64,000 nucleotides of DNA, from positions 1 through 64,000 of the forward strand of contig NC_060206.1 in assembly GCF_020623625.1 (NCBI RefSeq), read 5' to 3'. The notes under the pieces were generated by a model. That model made no database searches and was not told the DNA's origin. It saw only the letters and a program-made list of their open reading frames with translations. The stretch's first letter is position 1. Every line of letters begins with the position of its first letter. Position numbers and translations under genes: made by a program. Positions 40,572 through 50,536 of the stretch are shown here, in pieces. The DNA is from Saccharomycodes ludwigii. Its lineage: Eukaryota; Ascomycota; Saccharomycetes; Saccharomycodales; Saccharomycodaceae.

Positions 40572-42263
40572 TTATAACTCTGTTAATGAGTTTTCATCTT
40601 TGTCGTTGACAAAAATAGTGGTGTTATTAATTTCTGCATAACAATCATAATTTTTGAATTCTCTAGCTGGTATACCTCTATGATACATGATATCTAATTC
40701 TTCGTATGATCTACCAGAAGTCTCAGGTAATCTGAAAAAGGACCAAACTGTACAAACGAAACAAAAAGCCCCGAAAACAAAGCCTGTTTTACCTCTTAAG
40801 TTACCATTATCAGGATTCAACATATATGGAACTACAACTGTAGCCACAATGAAGAATAAAGCTTGGACTGCTGTAGCAAAAGCAATAGTTTTAGAACGAA
40901 CATTCATAGCACTATTTTCAGAGATAATAGTAAAAGCGGTAGCTCCTGCAGACATTTGATAAATAAAGTTCCAAACCAACATCAAAGAAGCTTGTGCATA
41001 TGCTAAGGACTCATGACTAGTGTAACTTTTTGGACAATCTAAAAATCCAATAACAAACAAGACTGTAGTTAATAGCACCATGCAAACATTGTAGATAAAC
41101 CTTCTACCAAAATAAGACAAGAACACCCATGCAGAACAGGTGGCTGCAAATCCGATAGCAGCAGAGCCCAAAGCCAAATCAAAGGAAACAGATGTTTTAA
41201 TGTCAGTGGCAATGGAAAAAAAATAGGTGGAGTAATTGACAGCAAATGGAACACCACAGAAAACTTGTATACTGTATACTACAGTTGCAACTTCTGTTCT
41301 CCTTAAATTACTACCCTTGAACAAATCCCAGTACGAACTGCTTTTTTCTAATTCGTCTTCCAAGGAAGTAGTATTAACAATAACCATCAATCTGTTTTCA
41401 ACAATTTCCTCGCTAGCCTTTGGACCACATATTTTCCTAACGGATTTTTTGGCAGCATCCATTTTACCCTTACGAACCAACCAGTATGGCGATTCTGGAG
41501 CAAAGGGTAGAATAACTAAGATCAGAACTGGCCAAATAAATTGAATAGCAAAGGGCACCTTGTAGGCCCACTTGCTAGTGTTTGTGGCAAACCCATCAGC
41601 AACACCATTAGCAACAAATTGACCAATAACAAATCCCATATTGGTTAAAGTGGTTAAAACACCACGTAATTTGATTTGAGAAATTTCTGAAGCATAAGTT
41701 GGACCAATCAAAACAACAACACCCCAGAAAAGACCTCCGATAATTTCACCTGCAATTAAAACACCTATATTTGGTGCAAAGAATTGCCAAAATACAAACC
41801 CAATACAACAAATTAAAGTAGCAGCATATGTCCATTTTCTACCAAACCATTCCATGGGATAAGCGCCAAATAGACACCCGATAACTTGCCCTATGGGACT
41901 ACCCATACCTAAAGCTATTTGTACAGATGATTGAACCGGGTACGTGCCATCTGAACCTAAAACACCAAACTTTTTTTGAAAAGCTGGTAAACTATAAAAT
42001 GAAGCAATAATTTGTCCATCATAACCAGCCATAACAACACCTAGGGTAAAAACAGATGACCATAAAATTTCACGAGGATATTTTCTAATAGCTGTTAAAA
42101 CAGAAATCTCTTTTTCTTGTTCAACATATTGCTTTGATTGTGAAAATACATTTTCTATTTCTATTTCGTTATTTTCGAGCACAATACTTTCAGTATCCTT
42201 TCCCACTACTTTTTCTGCAATTTTCAGTGCTGAATCCGAATCCTTACCTACTAGATTTGACAT
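40572..42263 (-). CDS. MFS sugar porter, maltose-permease subfamily
   Basis: A 563-residue, 12-helix plasma-membrane sugar:proton symporter. After a ~65-residue cytosolic tail the helices begin at SSVFTLGVVMAGYDG. Family signatures: EWFGRKW (loop 2-3), PESPYWLVRKGKMDAA (loop 6-7), GRRF (loop 8-9) and PETSGRSYEELD with GIPAREF after helix 12, the last being typical of alpha-glucoside (maltose) permeases. Candida Ngt1, the known GlcNAc importer, belongs to a different-looking MFS branch as far as I recall, so this protein may be an independent GlcNAc importer or carry a chitobiose-like sugar. The substrate is inferred only from its neighbours. Its promoter region is the 1.1-kb spacer to its right. 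Confidence 0.9.
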   Translation of the reverse strand: MSNLVGKDSDSALKIAEKVVGKDTESIVLENNEIEIENVFSQSKQYVEQEKEISVLTAIRKYPREILWSSVFTLGVVMAGYDGQIIASFYSLPAFQKKFGVLGSDGTYPVQSSVQIALGMGSPIGQVIGCLFGAYPMEWFGRKWTYAATLICCIGFVFWQFFAPNIGVLIAGEIIGGLFWGVVVLIGPTYASEISQIKLRGVLTTLTNMGFVIGQFVANGVADGFATNTSKWAYKVPFAIQFIWPVLILVILPFAPESPYWLVRKGKMDAAKKSVRKICGPKASEEIVENRLMVIVNTTSLEDELEKSSSYWDLFKGSNLRRTEVATVVYSIQVFCGVPFAVNYSTYFFSIATDIKTSVSFDLALGSAAIGFAATCSAWVFLSYFGRRFIYNVCMVLLTTVLFVIGFLDCPKSYTSHESLAYAQASLMLVWNFIYQMSAGATAFTIISENSAMNVRSKTIAFATAVQALFFIVATVVVPYMLNPDNGNLRGKTGFVFGAFCFVCTVWSFFRLPETSGRSYEELDIMYHRGIPAREFKNYDCYAEINNTTIFVNDKDENSLTEL

Positions 42264-42692
42264 TATTTTATGTATATTTGAATATTTGAATTGGTTTATT
42301 TTTTTTTTATTTTTCTAAAGGGGGAAAAGAAGATATGGAACGAATTCTAATTTGAAAAATAAAGAATTGAATTAAATGTTTTGGAATAATAATATATATA
42401 TATATATATATATGTTTATGAAAATGATCTGTTTATTAATTTTTTTTCTTTTTTTTATAATTTTGAACATAGTCCTTATGCTTTACTGACTTACAGTTTC
42501 GAGTGCAGATCAATATCTCATATTACTATTCATTTTTTTTTTTTGTTGGTTGAAGGTATAAGTGAAAATAAAAAGTTTGATGCATTTAAGATGGGTCATA
42601 AACATGAACAAGATAAAGCGTTTACAAATGAAAAAAAAAGAGAGAAAATTGTAACCGTTAATTATATGCAACATAGTTATCTTAACTAACCT

Positions 42693-42726
<34 letters not shown>

Positions 42727-43362
42727 GATGCTGTTACTTTACAAAAATGAGCACAATTTCCTTTAAAAGTAACATCAGTTTATTTATCTATCTAATTTTT
42801 TATTTTTTTTTTTCTGATCAAAACCTTATATTGTTTCTTTATTTTTACTCGGAATAATTAAATCATTATACAGCATAGTATATTAATGATCTTCAAATGA
42901 TTATTGCAAGTCTTTTATCCTCCTTATCGCAAGAAAAAAGATAAAAAAGATTTTTTTTTTTTTTTTGTTTCTAAAAAGTTGAGAAGAAACAAAGACTATG
43001 TACTAGATAGAAAGGAACCTAAAGATAAGAAAGTTGTTGTAACATTACACCACCAAAGTTAAATGTGCTTTAATCGTGATCTCATTTTTTTTTTTTTTAA
43101 ATTAGTACATAGATTGGATTATTTTATTTTTTCCTATACAGCATTAAATTTGACATCTCCGCCATTTAAAAGGCTGTAGCATCGCCCATTTAACAAAACG
43201 TAAAGCGATTTCCACATTTTTTTTTTTTTTTTTTTTATTTTAGTAAAAAAATTACTCAAATGACTACTTCTACTAATAAGTTAGTCATTTCTTAACATGC
43301 AAGATTTTGTAAAAAAATAACAAATTATTCCATTTATAAGCCTTTATATGTTTATATATAAT
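42264..43362. other. Spacer upstream of the sugar porter
   Basis: 1.1 kb without a gene: promoter of the leftward porter gene and 3' flank of the HGSNAT-like gene. Contains (TA)n tracts at 42391-42412 and 42695-42723 and several T-runs. Nothing else is recognised. Confidence 0.6.
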
Positions 43363-44385
43363 TTAAAAAAATCTAATCTTTAAGCGATATTTGTTACAAA
43401 AAACAGCAAACAAGACTAGAGTCATATTAAAACTACTAGTTAAAAAAAATTGAACCCACCAATCTGGTAGATAATTACCCAACTTTTGATAACAATAACC
43501 CCAAATAGATTTCTTATTTTGCTTGTACTTTAATAATAACAACAAAATCTCACCCATAAAATAAACCTCCATGTTTTGTCTCCCAACAATGGATAGTAAA
43601 CTTTGAACATATTTAGGTAAAAAGGATATGCCCATTTTCAAAAAAGAATATTTTAAAATACTCCAACCGGTGGATATCATAGTGAATGATGGAGTCCATA
43701 ACGGTTTAGACACCGGGAAATAATTTGGTGACAAAAAGGCTAAAAGTTTTCCACCAGCCAACAGGGAAGACCCAACCATCAAACTTTGGTTTACGTCAAG
43801 TTTCATTCTAGCATACCAAATACCACTCCATAAAGTGACAGAGGTCATTAGCGAACCCAGTAATCCTTCTGGATCAAAATTCTTGTGATAGGTTCTATCT
43901 TTAAAAATTGGATAATCAATTTTTTGCTGGGCACTTGCTATTTGGCTTTTGAAAGGTTGTTTTTTATTATCAGCGTACAAAATTGAAACGCCTAACCAGG
44001 TACCAGTAATTAAAATAGGATATTGACTGAATCCGATTTTGTTCAATAATTGGTTCAATATGATAGAACTTAAACCATGTCTTTGCAAAACACCTAAAAA
44101 CCTTAACTTTTCATTATATAAAATACTTGGGATATAATTAAAAGCAATACCTAAACCAATCAATTGCAAATTTTTGTAAATAGGAACTGGCTTGCATTCC
44201 GGGTTTAGAGTCATACCATTTATAAATGAAAAGCATGGGAAAATTGTGTCAGCATAATTCAGTTTCATTTCATCATATTTAGCATGATCAAAAAATGGAT
44301 TATCACAGCTCTCAATTGTTTCCATTTCCAAGACATTTAATCCCCTGAAAGCATCAACAAAGGGGTCTCTACTTAAAACAGACAT
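43363..44385 (-). CDS. HGSNAT/YeiB-like membrane acetyltransferase
   Basis: A 340-residue multi-span membrane protein that resembles heparan-alpha-glucosaminide N-acetyltransferase (HGSNAT, DUF1624/DUF5009 group). Landmarks: DAFRGL near the N-terminus (residues 11-16), a His34-containing stretch followed by YADTIFPCFSFINGM (44-58), LRFLGVLQRHGL in the middle, and LWTPSFTMISTGW toward the C-terminus. HGSNAT carries acetyl from cytosolic acetyl-CoA across a membrane via its active histidine to the amino group of a terminal glucosamine; His34 is the best candidate for that residue. About seven to eight hydrophobic segments are visible. In a GlcNAc cluster this suggests N-acetylation of glucosamine in the vacuole or another compartment. 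Function is inferred from family and context. It is divergent from the kinase gene. Confidence 0.78.
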   Translation of the reverse strand: MSVLSRDPFVDAFRGLNVLEMETIESCDNPFFDHAKYDEMKLNYADTIFPCFSFINGMTLNPECKPVPIYKNLQLIGLGIAFNYIPSILYNEKLRFLGVLQRHGLSSIILNQLLNKIGFSQYPILITGTWLGVSILYADNKKQPFKSQIASAQQKIDYPIFKDRTYHKNFDPEGLLGSLMTSVTLWSGIWYARMKLDVNQSLMVGSSLLAGGKLLAFLSPNYFPVSKPLWTPSFTMISTGWSILKYSFLKMGISFLPKYVQSLLSIVGRQNMEVYFMGEILLLLLKYKQNKKSIWGYCYQKLGNYLPDWWVQFFLTSSFNMTLVLFAVFCNKYRLKIRFF

Positions 44386-45357
44386 AGTTTGTATTTGGAA
44401 TCTTTTTTTTTTTTTTTTTTTTTTTTCTTTTTTTTTTTGGAGTGTTTTTTTTACTGATTATTAAATATTTACCTAGTTAACTTTCATGACTTTGTTTATA
44501 TATTAGTTTTTTTGTTCTTTTTTCTTTTGGTATTCTTTTGAAATAAGTTTATAAAGAAAAAGCACAAAAAATCATGTTGAATAAGACTATTTGGGTCCTT
44601 GATATCATTTATCTTATCAAATTCAAAATAAAATTATCTTTTTTCTTTTTTATATAATACTTTTCTAAAATAATAGTTTAAATATTTTAATGTTACTGCA
44701 ACAATAAAAAAAAAAAAAAAGAAGCAAGACGTAAATAATATTCGAACTTTTGCATTATTTTATTTATAAAATTTTTTTTTTTTTTTTTTTTTTAAAATTA
44801 TCTCGATAAAAACCGAATTTTTTTTATTTAAAAAGCAAAAAAAATATACAGGATAGCAACACCGATATTTTATAATTCAATCCAACTTACTTCAGACTAT
44901 TAAATTAACACCTCAGTGATTTATGTAATCTTTTTTTCTTTTCTTCTTTCTTATTCTCTCTTTGCATTTCATCAATACATGAAAAACCAACGATTCCTTT
45001 AACAATATCACTTTAGCTTTTTTTTTCCTTTTTATCTACTCCTCGATATAGTGATATAAGTATACTAGAATTTATTATATTTGCTAAAAGGGAAAAGCCA
45101 GATTTGGAATATCTTTTATTTTTTTTTTTTTTATCTACATTCGTAAGCCAAGCCATTAAATCACAAGTATGCAAACGACCATATATATAATTCTAAGAAA
45201 AAGAATCATAAATGAACAAAATTTCCAAGATTTTTGTAAACTAAAAAATACTTATCATTCAACAAAAATATATACCAATACATACAAACAGCTTTAAAAT
45301 TTTTATTAAGTGAATATAGGAAAAAAGAAAAAGAATAATTTCATACGTATATCTTCC
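44386..45357. promoter_or_regulatory. Divergent promoter region, HGSNAT-like / kinase
   Basis: 972 bp between divergent starts. It has many poly-T runs (44404-44438, 44772-44792, 45119-45132) and ATATATATAATTC at 45180, about 175 bp before the kinase start. GCACAAAAA at 44562 fits the NDT80 middle-sporulation core NCRCAAAW, but a single copy is weak evidence. Confidence 0.5.
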
Positions 45358-46905
45358 ATGGAAACGTATAAATTTTTAGTTAATAATATACTTGAAGGAC
45401 ACAGTGGTTTGCAGGAGGACCGAAAAACAAAACTAATAGTTTTTTCCAATCCTGTTATTGACGTAAGAGAAGAAGAAGAAGAAGAAGAAGAAGAAGAAAA
45501 AGGATGTAATAATGTCCAATTAATTGCAAAATACAAAAAACATATCACCAGTGTAAATAATTATCGATTCAATGAATATTTTCATATAGCTGAGTTACAG
45601 CAGAACTTTGATGAAATTGTTTTAGAATTTAAGGAAGACATGTTTGATGCTATTTATAAATCATATAATTCCATGAGACCTTTTTTCAATGTAGTCCCTA
45701 ATCAAGAAGTTAATGGTACTTGTTTTGTTATTGACATTGGGGGTTCCACATTAAGAATTTCCATGGTGGAACTTTCTTTTAATTATCAAATCAATTGTAT
45801 TTTGTCAGAGTCCTGGTGCATTGCTGACGATAATAAAGTTATCGATAAGGATTGGTTAAAATGGATAATTTCAAAGTTTAAAGGGTTTTTGCAAACTCTA
45901 AAGATTAAACACAAAGTTGATCTTTCTAATAATAATGGAAAATTCAAAGTTGGTATTACGTGGAGTTTCCCCATGGTTCAAAAGGATGCTTCTAACAGAG
46001 GGGAAATATCTGACTTGGGTAAAGGCTTTGAAGTTTGTCAGGAATATTTTGGTGGTGATTTAAAAGATATTTTTGAGAATAATTTCAGAGAGGAAGGATT
46101 GGATATTGATGTTGGATCCATTGTAAATGATTCCATTGCTGTTTTTGTTACTGGTGCCTATTTAGTAAAGTCTAAATTGGCTTTGGTTTTAGGAACTGGT
46201 TTGAATAGTTGCTTTGCAATTAACAATTCTCTTTTTGGTCAACACAAAAGGCTACCATTATCGGTTAATAGTCCTAGCGATAAGGTTTTGGTTAATGCTG
46301 AATCATCTTTTTTCGGTTACAATTTACAAAAATATGTTACTGATATTGATAAGCAAATGTGCGCGTTTTGGAATTTAAACTACGAACAATACTTACCCCC
46401 ACATTTGACTACTGATCAGTATGGTGTTTTCCAACCTTTAGAGCTATTGACTGCTGGACGTTATATTCCGGAAATTATAAGATTAACGATTGCTAAAGTA
46501 TTTGCCGAATGCTCATTTGTGATACCTTCTTTATTTACAAAGGGAAAATATTGCTGCGATGCCGAATTTTTCGCTAAGTTGTATATCGACGTCAACCAAG
46601 TGTCTGGCTTGAAACCCGACAAATATGAACTTGTTAAGGATATTATTGATGTGGTTATTAAACGAGCCCCCCTTATCTTAGCTATGTATATCATTGCATT
46701 GCTGCAACTAGCAGAGGCAACAACATCAGCACGTGAAACAGTGTACATATCTGTTGTTGGGTCTATGCTAAAATACTTTCCTGGGTATAAAGGTAAAGTT
46801 GAAGGATATCTTAATTTTTATTGTAAAAGATTAAATCTACCAAAAGTTGAATTTATATTTCTAGAAAATAGTAGTATATACGGAGCTTCCATATCATGTT
46901 TTTGA
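45358..46905 (+). CDS. NAG5: Hexokinase-family N-acetylglucosamine kinase
   Basis: A 515-residue hexokinase-fold kinase; in the cluster it most likely phosphorylates GlcNAc at C6. Signatures: CFVIDIGGSTLRISMVEL (phosphate 1), ITWSFPM (sugar-binding loop, where hexokinases read SFPC), IVNDSIAVF with the catalytic Asp258, LVLGTGLNSCF and VNAESSFFG. The divergence of the sugar loop from glucose hexokinases and the neighbourhood point to the Candida Hxk1/Nag5 type. The frame is open upstream to 45310 only through a non-ATG codon, so the first ATG at 45358 (METYKF) is taken as start. A (GAA)n tract at about 45469-45500 encodes a run of Glu in the N-terminal part, a place of length variation. Followed on the same strand by the regulator gene. 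Confidence 0.92.
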   Translation: METYKFLVNNILEGHSGLQEDRKTKLIVFSNPVIDVREEEEEEEEEEKGCNNVQLIAKYKKHITSVNNYRFNEYFHIAELQQNFDEIVLEFKEDMFDAIYKSYNSMRPFFNVVPNQEVNGTCFVIDIGGSTLRISMVELSFNYQINCILSESWCIADDNKVIDKDWLKWIISKFKGFLQTLKIKHKVDLSNNNGKFKVGITWSFPMVQKDASNRGEISDLGKGFEVCQEYFGGDLKDIFENNFREEGLDIDVGSIVNDSIAVFVTGAYLVKSKLALVLGTGLNSCFAINNSLFGQHKRLPLSVNSPSDKVLVNAESSFFGYNLQKYVTDIDKQMCAFWNLNYEQYLPPHLTTDQYGVFQPLELLTAGRYIPEIIRLTIAKVFAECSFVIPSLFTKGKYCCDAEFFAKLYIDVNQVSGLKPDKYELVKDIIDVVIKRAPLILAMYIIALLQLAEATTSARETVYISVVGSMLKYFPGYKGKVEGYLNFYCKRLNLPKVEFIFLENSSIYGASISCF

Positions 46906-47625
46906 TTAATGAGAATGTAATTTTCTGTTATATTGGCTCTTTTTTCCTTTTTTAAATTATAATTCTTAATAGGATATCCGAAGCGATGGTTTGAAAAAGG
47001 AAAAAAAAAAAAAAAAAAAGCCGGGAAAATGTGCAATTTTCTCAATTTTTTTTTACCAAGAGAAAAATGCTCGGTATTTTTTTTATTTGATGTTAAAAAA
47101 GAAACACAACAAAATTGCCGAGGTTACAGTTTTATCCTCTCTGCGACTTTTTCTGTGTAGACTTGCCTTGAATGGAAATAAGAAAATAAATAAACAAATA
47201 AAGATAAGATCTGATTGTTTTTGACTCGAGCTTGTACTTTTTTTTTTTTTTTACCTTTTTTTAATTAAAAACTAATAAATAAATCACCATGCCGGTGGGA
47301 AAAAAAGCTCTTTATTATCTTTGTACTTCTACTCACTTTTAAAAGTCTCCAGTACCTCGATTAACCTCAACCATGAACAAATTTACAATAAATGACACCT
47401 CGCAATAAGTTATCAGGAAAAGATAATTAAAATATATATATGTAGCTATAATTATTACAGAAAAAAAAAAAAAAAAAAAAAATTTAAAGGCACTTATATG
47501 CACAAGAATAAAAACTTAAATTCTTCAGTATATTACAGTTCACAATTACAGAGGTAGAAATATATATATATATACTGAGTACAACTTTATAAATATACTC
47601 ACTAAATATTTTAGTCTTTTCCAAT
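46906..47625. promoter_or_regulatory. Promoter region of the NDT80-like gene
   Basis: 720 bp between the kinase stop and the regulator start. It contains A/T runs (46999-47019, 47240-47252, 47460-47482) and ATATATATATATAC at about 47561, 60 bp before the start codon. No gene is seen. Confidence 0.5.
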
Positions 47626-49326
47626 ATGATAAATTATGACACAATTGATGATGAATTTGCATCTTTATTCTTAAAAGAATTGCAGAAAACAACCAATGGG
47701 ATCACATTTACAAATGGTAACAACAACAACAACAACAGCAATAATAATAATAACAACAACAATGTAGATCTTATAAATGCTCAATTCTTTCAAAGTTTGA
47801 ACGAAAAAAATTCCGAGACTTTTTCTGAACCCATTGTCGGTACTACTAACAATGATAACAATAAAAAAAGAACTTATGATGAATTTGAGACAAATTCAAC
47901 GGCTTCGCAACTTGTTTCTCAAACATCACATGTTACTACCGCACACGCCACATATGATATATATTTACCACCAGAAACGACTTTGTCATCCACATTCTTT
48001 GGTATGAATGACAATTACGTAAGCAGTAATTATGACACCGATATTAAAAATACCATCACTAATAATCGTCAAGGTACTTTTGTAAAATCAGAAAGCGCAA
48101 CAAATACAGCGGATGAACCAGCCATTGCCACATACAAAGATAGAAAAGACATGGATGAACCCGATAATTTAAATGGTGCTCTTTTAAAATTTCAAATTCT
48201 TGATGAGAAAAACATTCCATTTTTACTCACTGGAGATTGTTCAGGTGTTTTCAATGTTGATTGTAGTTTAGATGGAAGATTTTATATAGAAAAACACACC
48301 CTGTCGCTTTTACTGGGTAAACCACAAGTAGATGAGAACCCGTCATCAGACAATAGCTGTGGTACTGTTACTGATAATGACCAAATTACTTTGTTTTGTT
48401 ATCGTAGAAATTTCATTTCCATTAAACTTGAATTTAGTTTCCCCTTTGACAGCACTGGTATTCAAAGTTTATATTTAAAGAAAACAAAAAATGAAGAAAA
48501 TGCCATCGAAATATCAAAACTAAGATTCAAAGTTTATTGCAGCTTAAGGAAATCAACTTCTGACGATGATGATTCTTTCAAAGTCATTGTACCAATGGAG
48601 CAGTTTGTTATGCCAAAAAATAACGAAGTCTTGAAAAAAAATAAAGATGGCAACTTTGTATTAAAATGCTCAGAATATGAAATTCCAATTACAAAACTTG
48701 GTGATTATTACAACGCAAATACTGATTGTTTTATTGTCGAATGGGATCAAATCAAATTTAAGTCTGCCACTGCTAATAATAGACACGATGCTAAGGATAA
48801 ATTTTATGTTGTAACTACCTCAATCGAGTTTTTGGATAAGTTTAATGAACCAGTTTATAATACAAAACTTGAATCACTACCGGTCATGGTTAGAGGTAGA
48901 AATCCAAGTTTTTACTCCGACAAGGGTGATATATTTCTTGGAAAACTAAAATCTAACCATTTAGTTTCATTTAAAGCTGAAAATTCAAATGATTTAAAAA
49001 ATGACCATGTTGTTAAAAAAAGTAGGAAAAAATCGCCTTCAAAAAATCAAATATCTGAGGAAACAAGTAACGCTTCTAGTCCTTCCTCTGCGCCAGTATC
49101 CAATACTAATTTAGCTTCAATGAACAATTCCCAAGAGTCGCTGGTTGTGGATGGATTAAACTACCACTATTTTAAAATGGATAACAATTATTACCTACCG
49201 CCAATAGAAGTGGGATATTTCCCACATTACGTTCATCATAATAAACAAGTATTCAAGCTACAAGCGCCTCCATCTAATAGACAAAATGAAGAGGATTCTT
49301 CTACTCATTATAATTACTTTATGTGA
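47626..49326 (+). CDS. RON1: NDT80/PhoG-family transcription factor, RON1-like
   Basis: A 566-residue DNA-binding regulator. The N-terminal 185 residues are disordered, with an Asn-rich run (32-46). Residues about 186-445 match the NDT80/PhoG fold: LLTGDCSGVFNVDC at the start, RRNFISIKLEFSF in the middle, and LPVMVRGRNPSFYSDK near the end, where Ndt80 proteins carry the VRGRSP loop that reads the DNA. A basic SRKKSPSK patch follows, then a Ser/Asn linker. In Trichoderma and Aspergillus an NDT80-family factor encoded in the GlcNAc cluster (RON1/XprG-like) switches the pathway on; the neighbourhood here suggests the same. It is not the meiotic NDT80 itself as far as can be judged, but paralogy is not resolved by eye. 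Confidence 0.85.
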   Translation: MINYDTIDDEFASLFLKELQKTTNGITFTNGNNNNNNSNNNNNNNNVDLINAQFFQSLNEKNSETFSEPIVGTTNNDNNKKRTYDEFETNSTASQLVSQTSHVTTAHATYDIYLPPETTLSSTFFGMNDNYVSSNYDTDIKNTITNNRQGTFVKSESATNTADEPAIATYKDRKDMDEPDNLNGALLKFQILDEKNIPFLLTGDCSGVFNVDCSLDGRFYIEKHTLSLLLGKPQVDENPSSDNSCGTVTDNDQITLFCYRRNFISIKLEFSFPFDSTGIQSLYLKKTKNEENAIEISKLRFKVYCSLRKSTSDDDDSFKVIVPMEQFVMPKNNEVLKKNKDGNFVLKCSEYEIPITKLGDYYNANTDCFIVEWDQIKFKSATANNRHDAKDKFYVVTTSIEFLDKFNEPVYNTKLESLPVMVRGRNPSFYSDKGDIFLGKLKSNHLVSFKAENSNDLKNDHVVKKSRKKSPSKNQISEETSNASSPSSAPVSNTNLASMNNSQESLVVDGLNYHYFKMDNNYYLPPIEVGYFPHYVHHNKQVFKLQAPPSNRQNEEDSSTHYNYFM

Positions 49327-49842
49327 GACTTTGTTATTTGACGGTATTAATTAATAATAATTTGTTTCTAAATATCTTTTATTTTTGACAGTTGTTTTTA
49401 TTGTGATATAGATTAGAATTAGGTATTTCTTTAATTTTATTTATTTTTTTTTTTTTTTTTTTATCTTTTTGACCACATTTAGAAGAATATTATCTATCTT
49501 ATGATTATGTTTGTTTCTTTCTTTCCCTCACAACTCTGGAATTTCTATTTCTTCAAGCGTACTAATTGATTTAATATTTTTAATCATTAATAATAAGGAC
49601 GATAAAAGAAAAAGAAAAAGGAAAAAAAAAAAAAAAGAGTAGAGAGGGAGTTTTATACAACATAACTTCTGTATTCAATATTATTTATGGTAAAAACCGG
49701 CGTTGATACGTGGGCAATGTCCTTATGAATGAAATACATATCAGAAAAATTCTAGTTTATCCGTTTATGCTAAATAGATCTTTGTTGATTTGATGAACTT
49801 GAGTAAGGATTTGTACAATACCAAAAAAAAAACATTGCTCCT
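49327..49842. other. Gene-free spacer after the NDT80-like gene
   Basis: About 500 bp of AT-rich DNA with a T-run at 49446-49462 and a purine tract at 49598-49650. It contains the 3' end region of the NDT80-like gene. Nothing else is recognised. Confidence 0.55.
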
Positions 49843-50458
49843 ATGTTTCGTTCTGCATATTCTGGCTGTATCTATTTAATTGCTTTGTTAATTTTAGAGG
49901 TGGAAGAAATTGTGACCAAAAAACCCTTAAAGTTTTTCAAGATCTATCCAGGCGAGCACACAATTTTAAAGCAAGCTTTTCCCCTACCATTTGATAAATA
50001 CTCATGCAATCTTTCTGGTTGGCCCAATGGTTTAACTACCATTGCCGCTAAAACTATTATGAAAGGTAAAATGGGTTATATTACTTTATATCCCACTCAG
50101 TAATGGATTTATGCCATTGCTGTAAAAAGTTACTCGGATATCACCTATCCAAATATTACCAAATGACAAAGTTATAATCTATGCTTTTCCTTTGTTGTTT
50201 TGGCCCTCAATTTTCTTCCTAATGATAATATCACCATTATTACTATATTACCTGGATTAAAATATGAAATTAGCTGTGATGTTAATCTCAGTAGTGAGAT
50301 TTGTTATTTTGATATTGGTCAAAGTATTAATGATTTCTAATTATCCAGTTCTACTTGGTACGTGCCAACCAACTTCATTGGGGTCCCACATATCTATTTG
50401 ACTACTAAACATTTAATCATCAAGAATATCATTTTCTCTTTATCTAGTTTGTAAATTT
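49843..50458 (+). pseudogene. Broken gene of unknown identity
   Basis: One reading frame stays coding-like (hydrophobic N-terminus, balanced residue use, several Cys and Trp) over about 205 codons, from the ATG at 49843 to a final stop at about 50458, but is interrupted about three times. The first uninterrupted part is 86 residues and includes the stretch KFFKIYPGEHTILKQAF. G+C is clearly higher than in the flanking spacers, as expected for former coding DNA. The hydrophobic beginning could be a signal or anchor segment. I do not recognise the family. It lies between the last gene of the GlcNAc cluster and SPT20, so it may be a decayed member of the cluster or a remnant of the old chromosome content. 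Confidence 0.5.
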
Positions 50459-50536
50459 AATAATAATAATAATATAACAACAATACAATTTTTTTTTTTT
50501 TTTTTTTCAAAACTTATATAAAAATACTGGGTTCAA

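Noticed and set aside
33900-44600. NDT80-type CACAAA elements in the GlcNAc cluster promoters
   Set aside because: Only isolated minimal cores (about 33936 and 44562) were found by eye, no more than expected by chance in AT-rich DNA; a proper motif scan is needed.
45310-45357. Upstream extension of the kinase frame
   Set aside because: It begins with GTG, not ATG; nothing conserved lies before Met at 45358.
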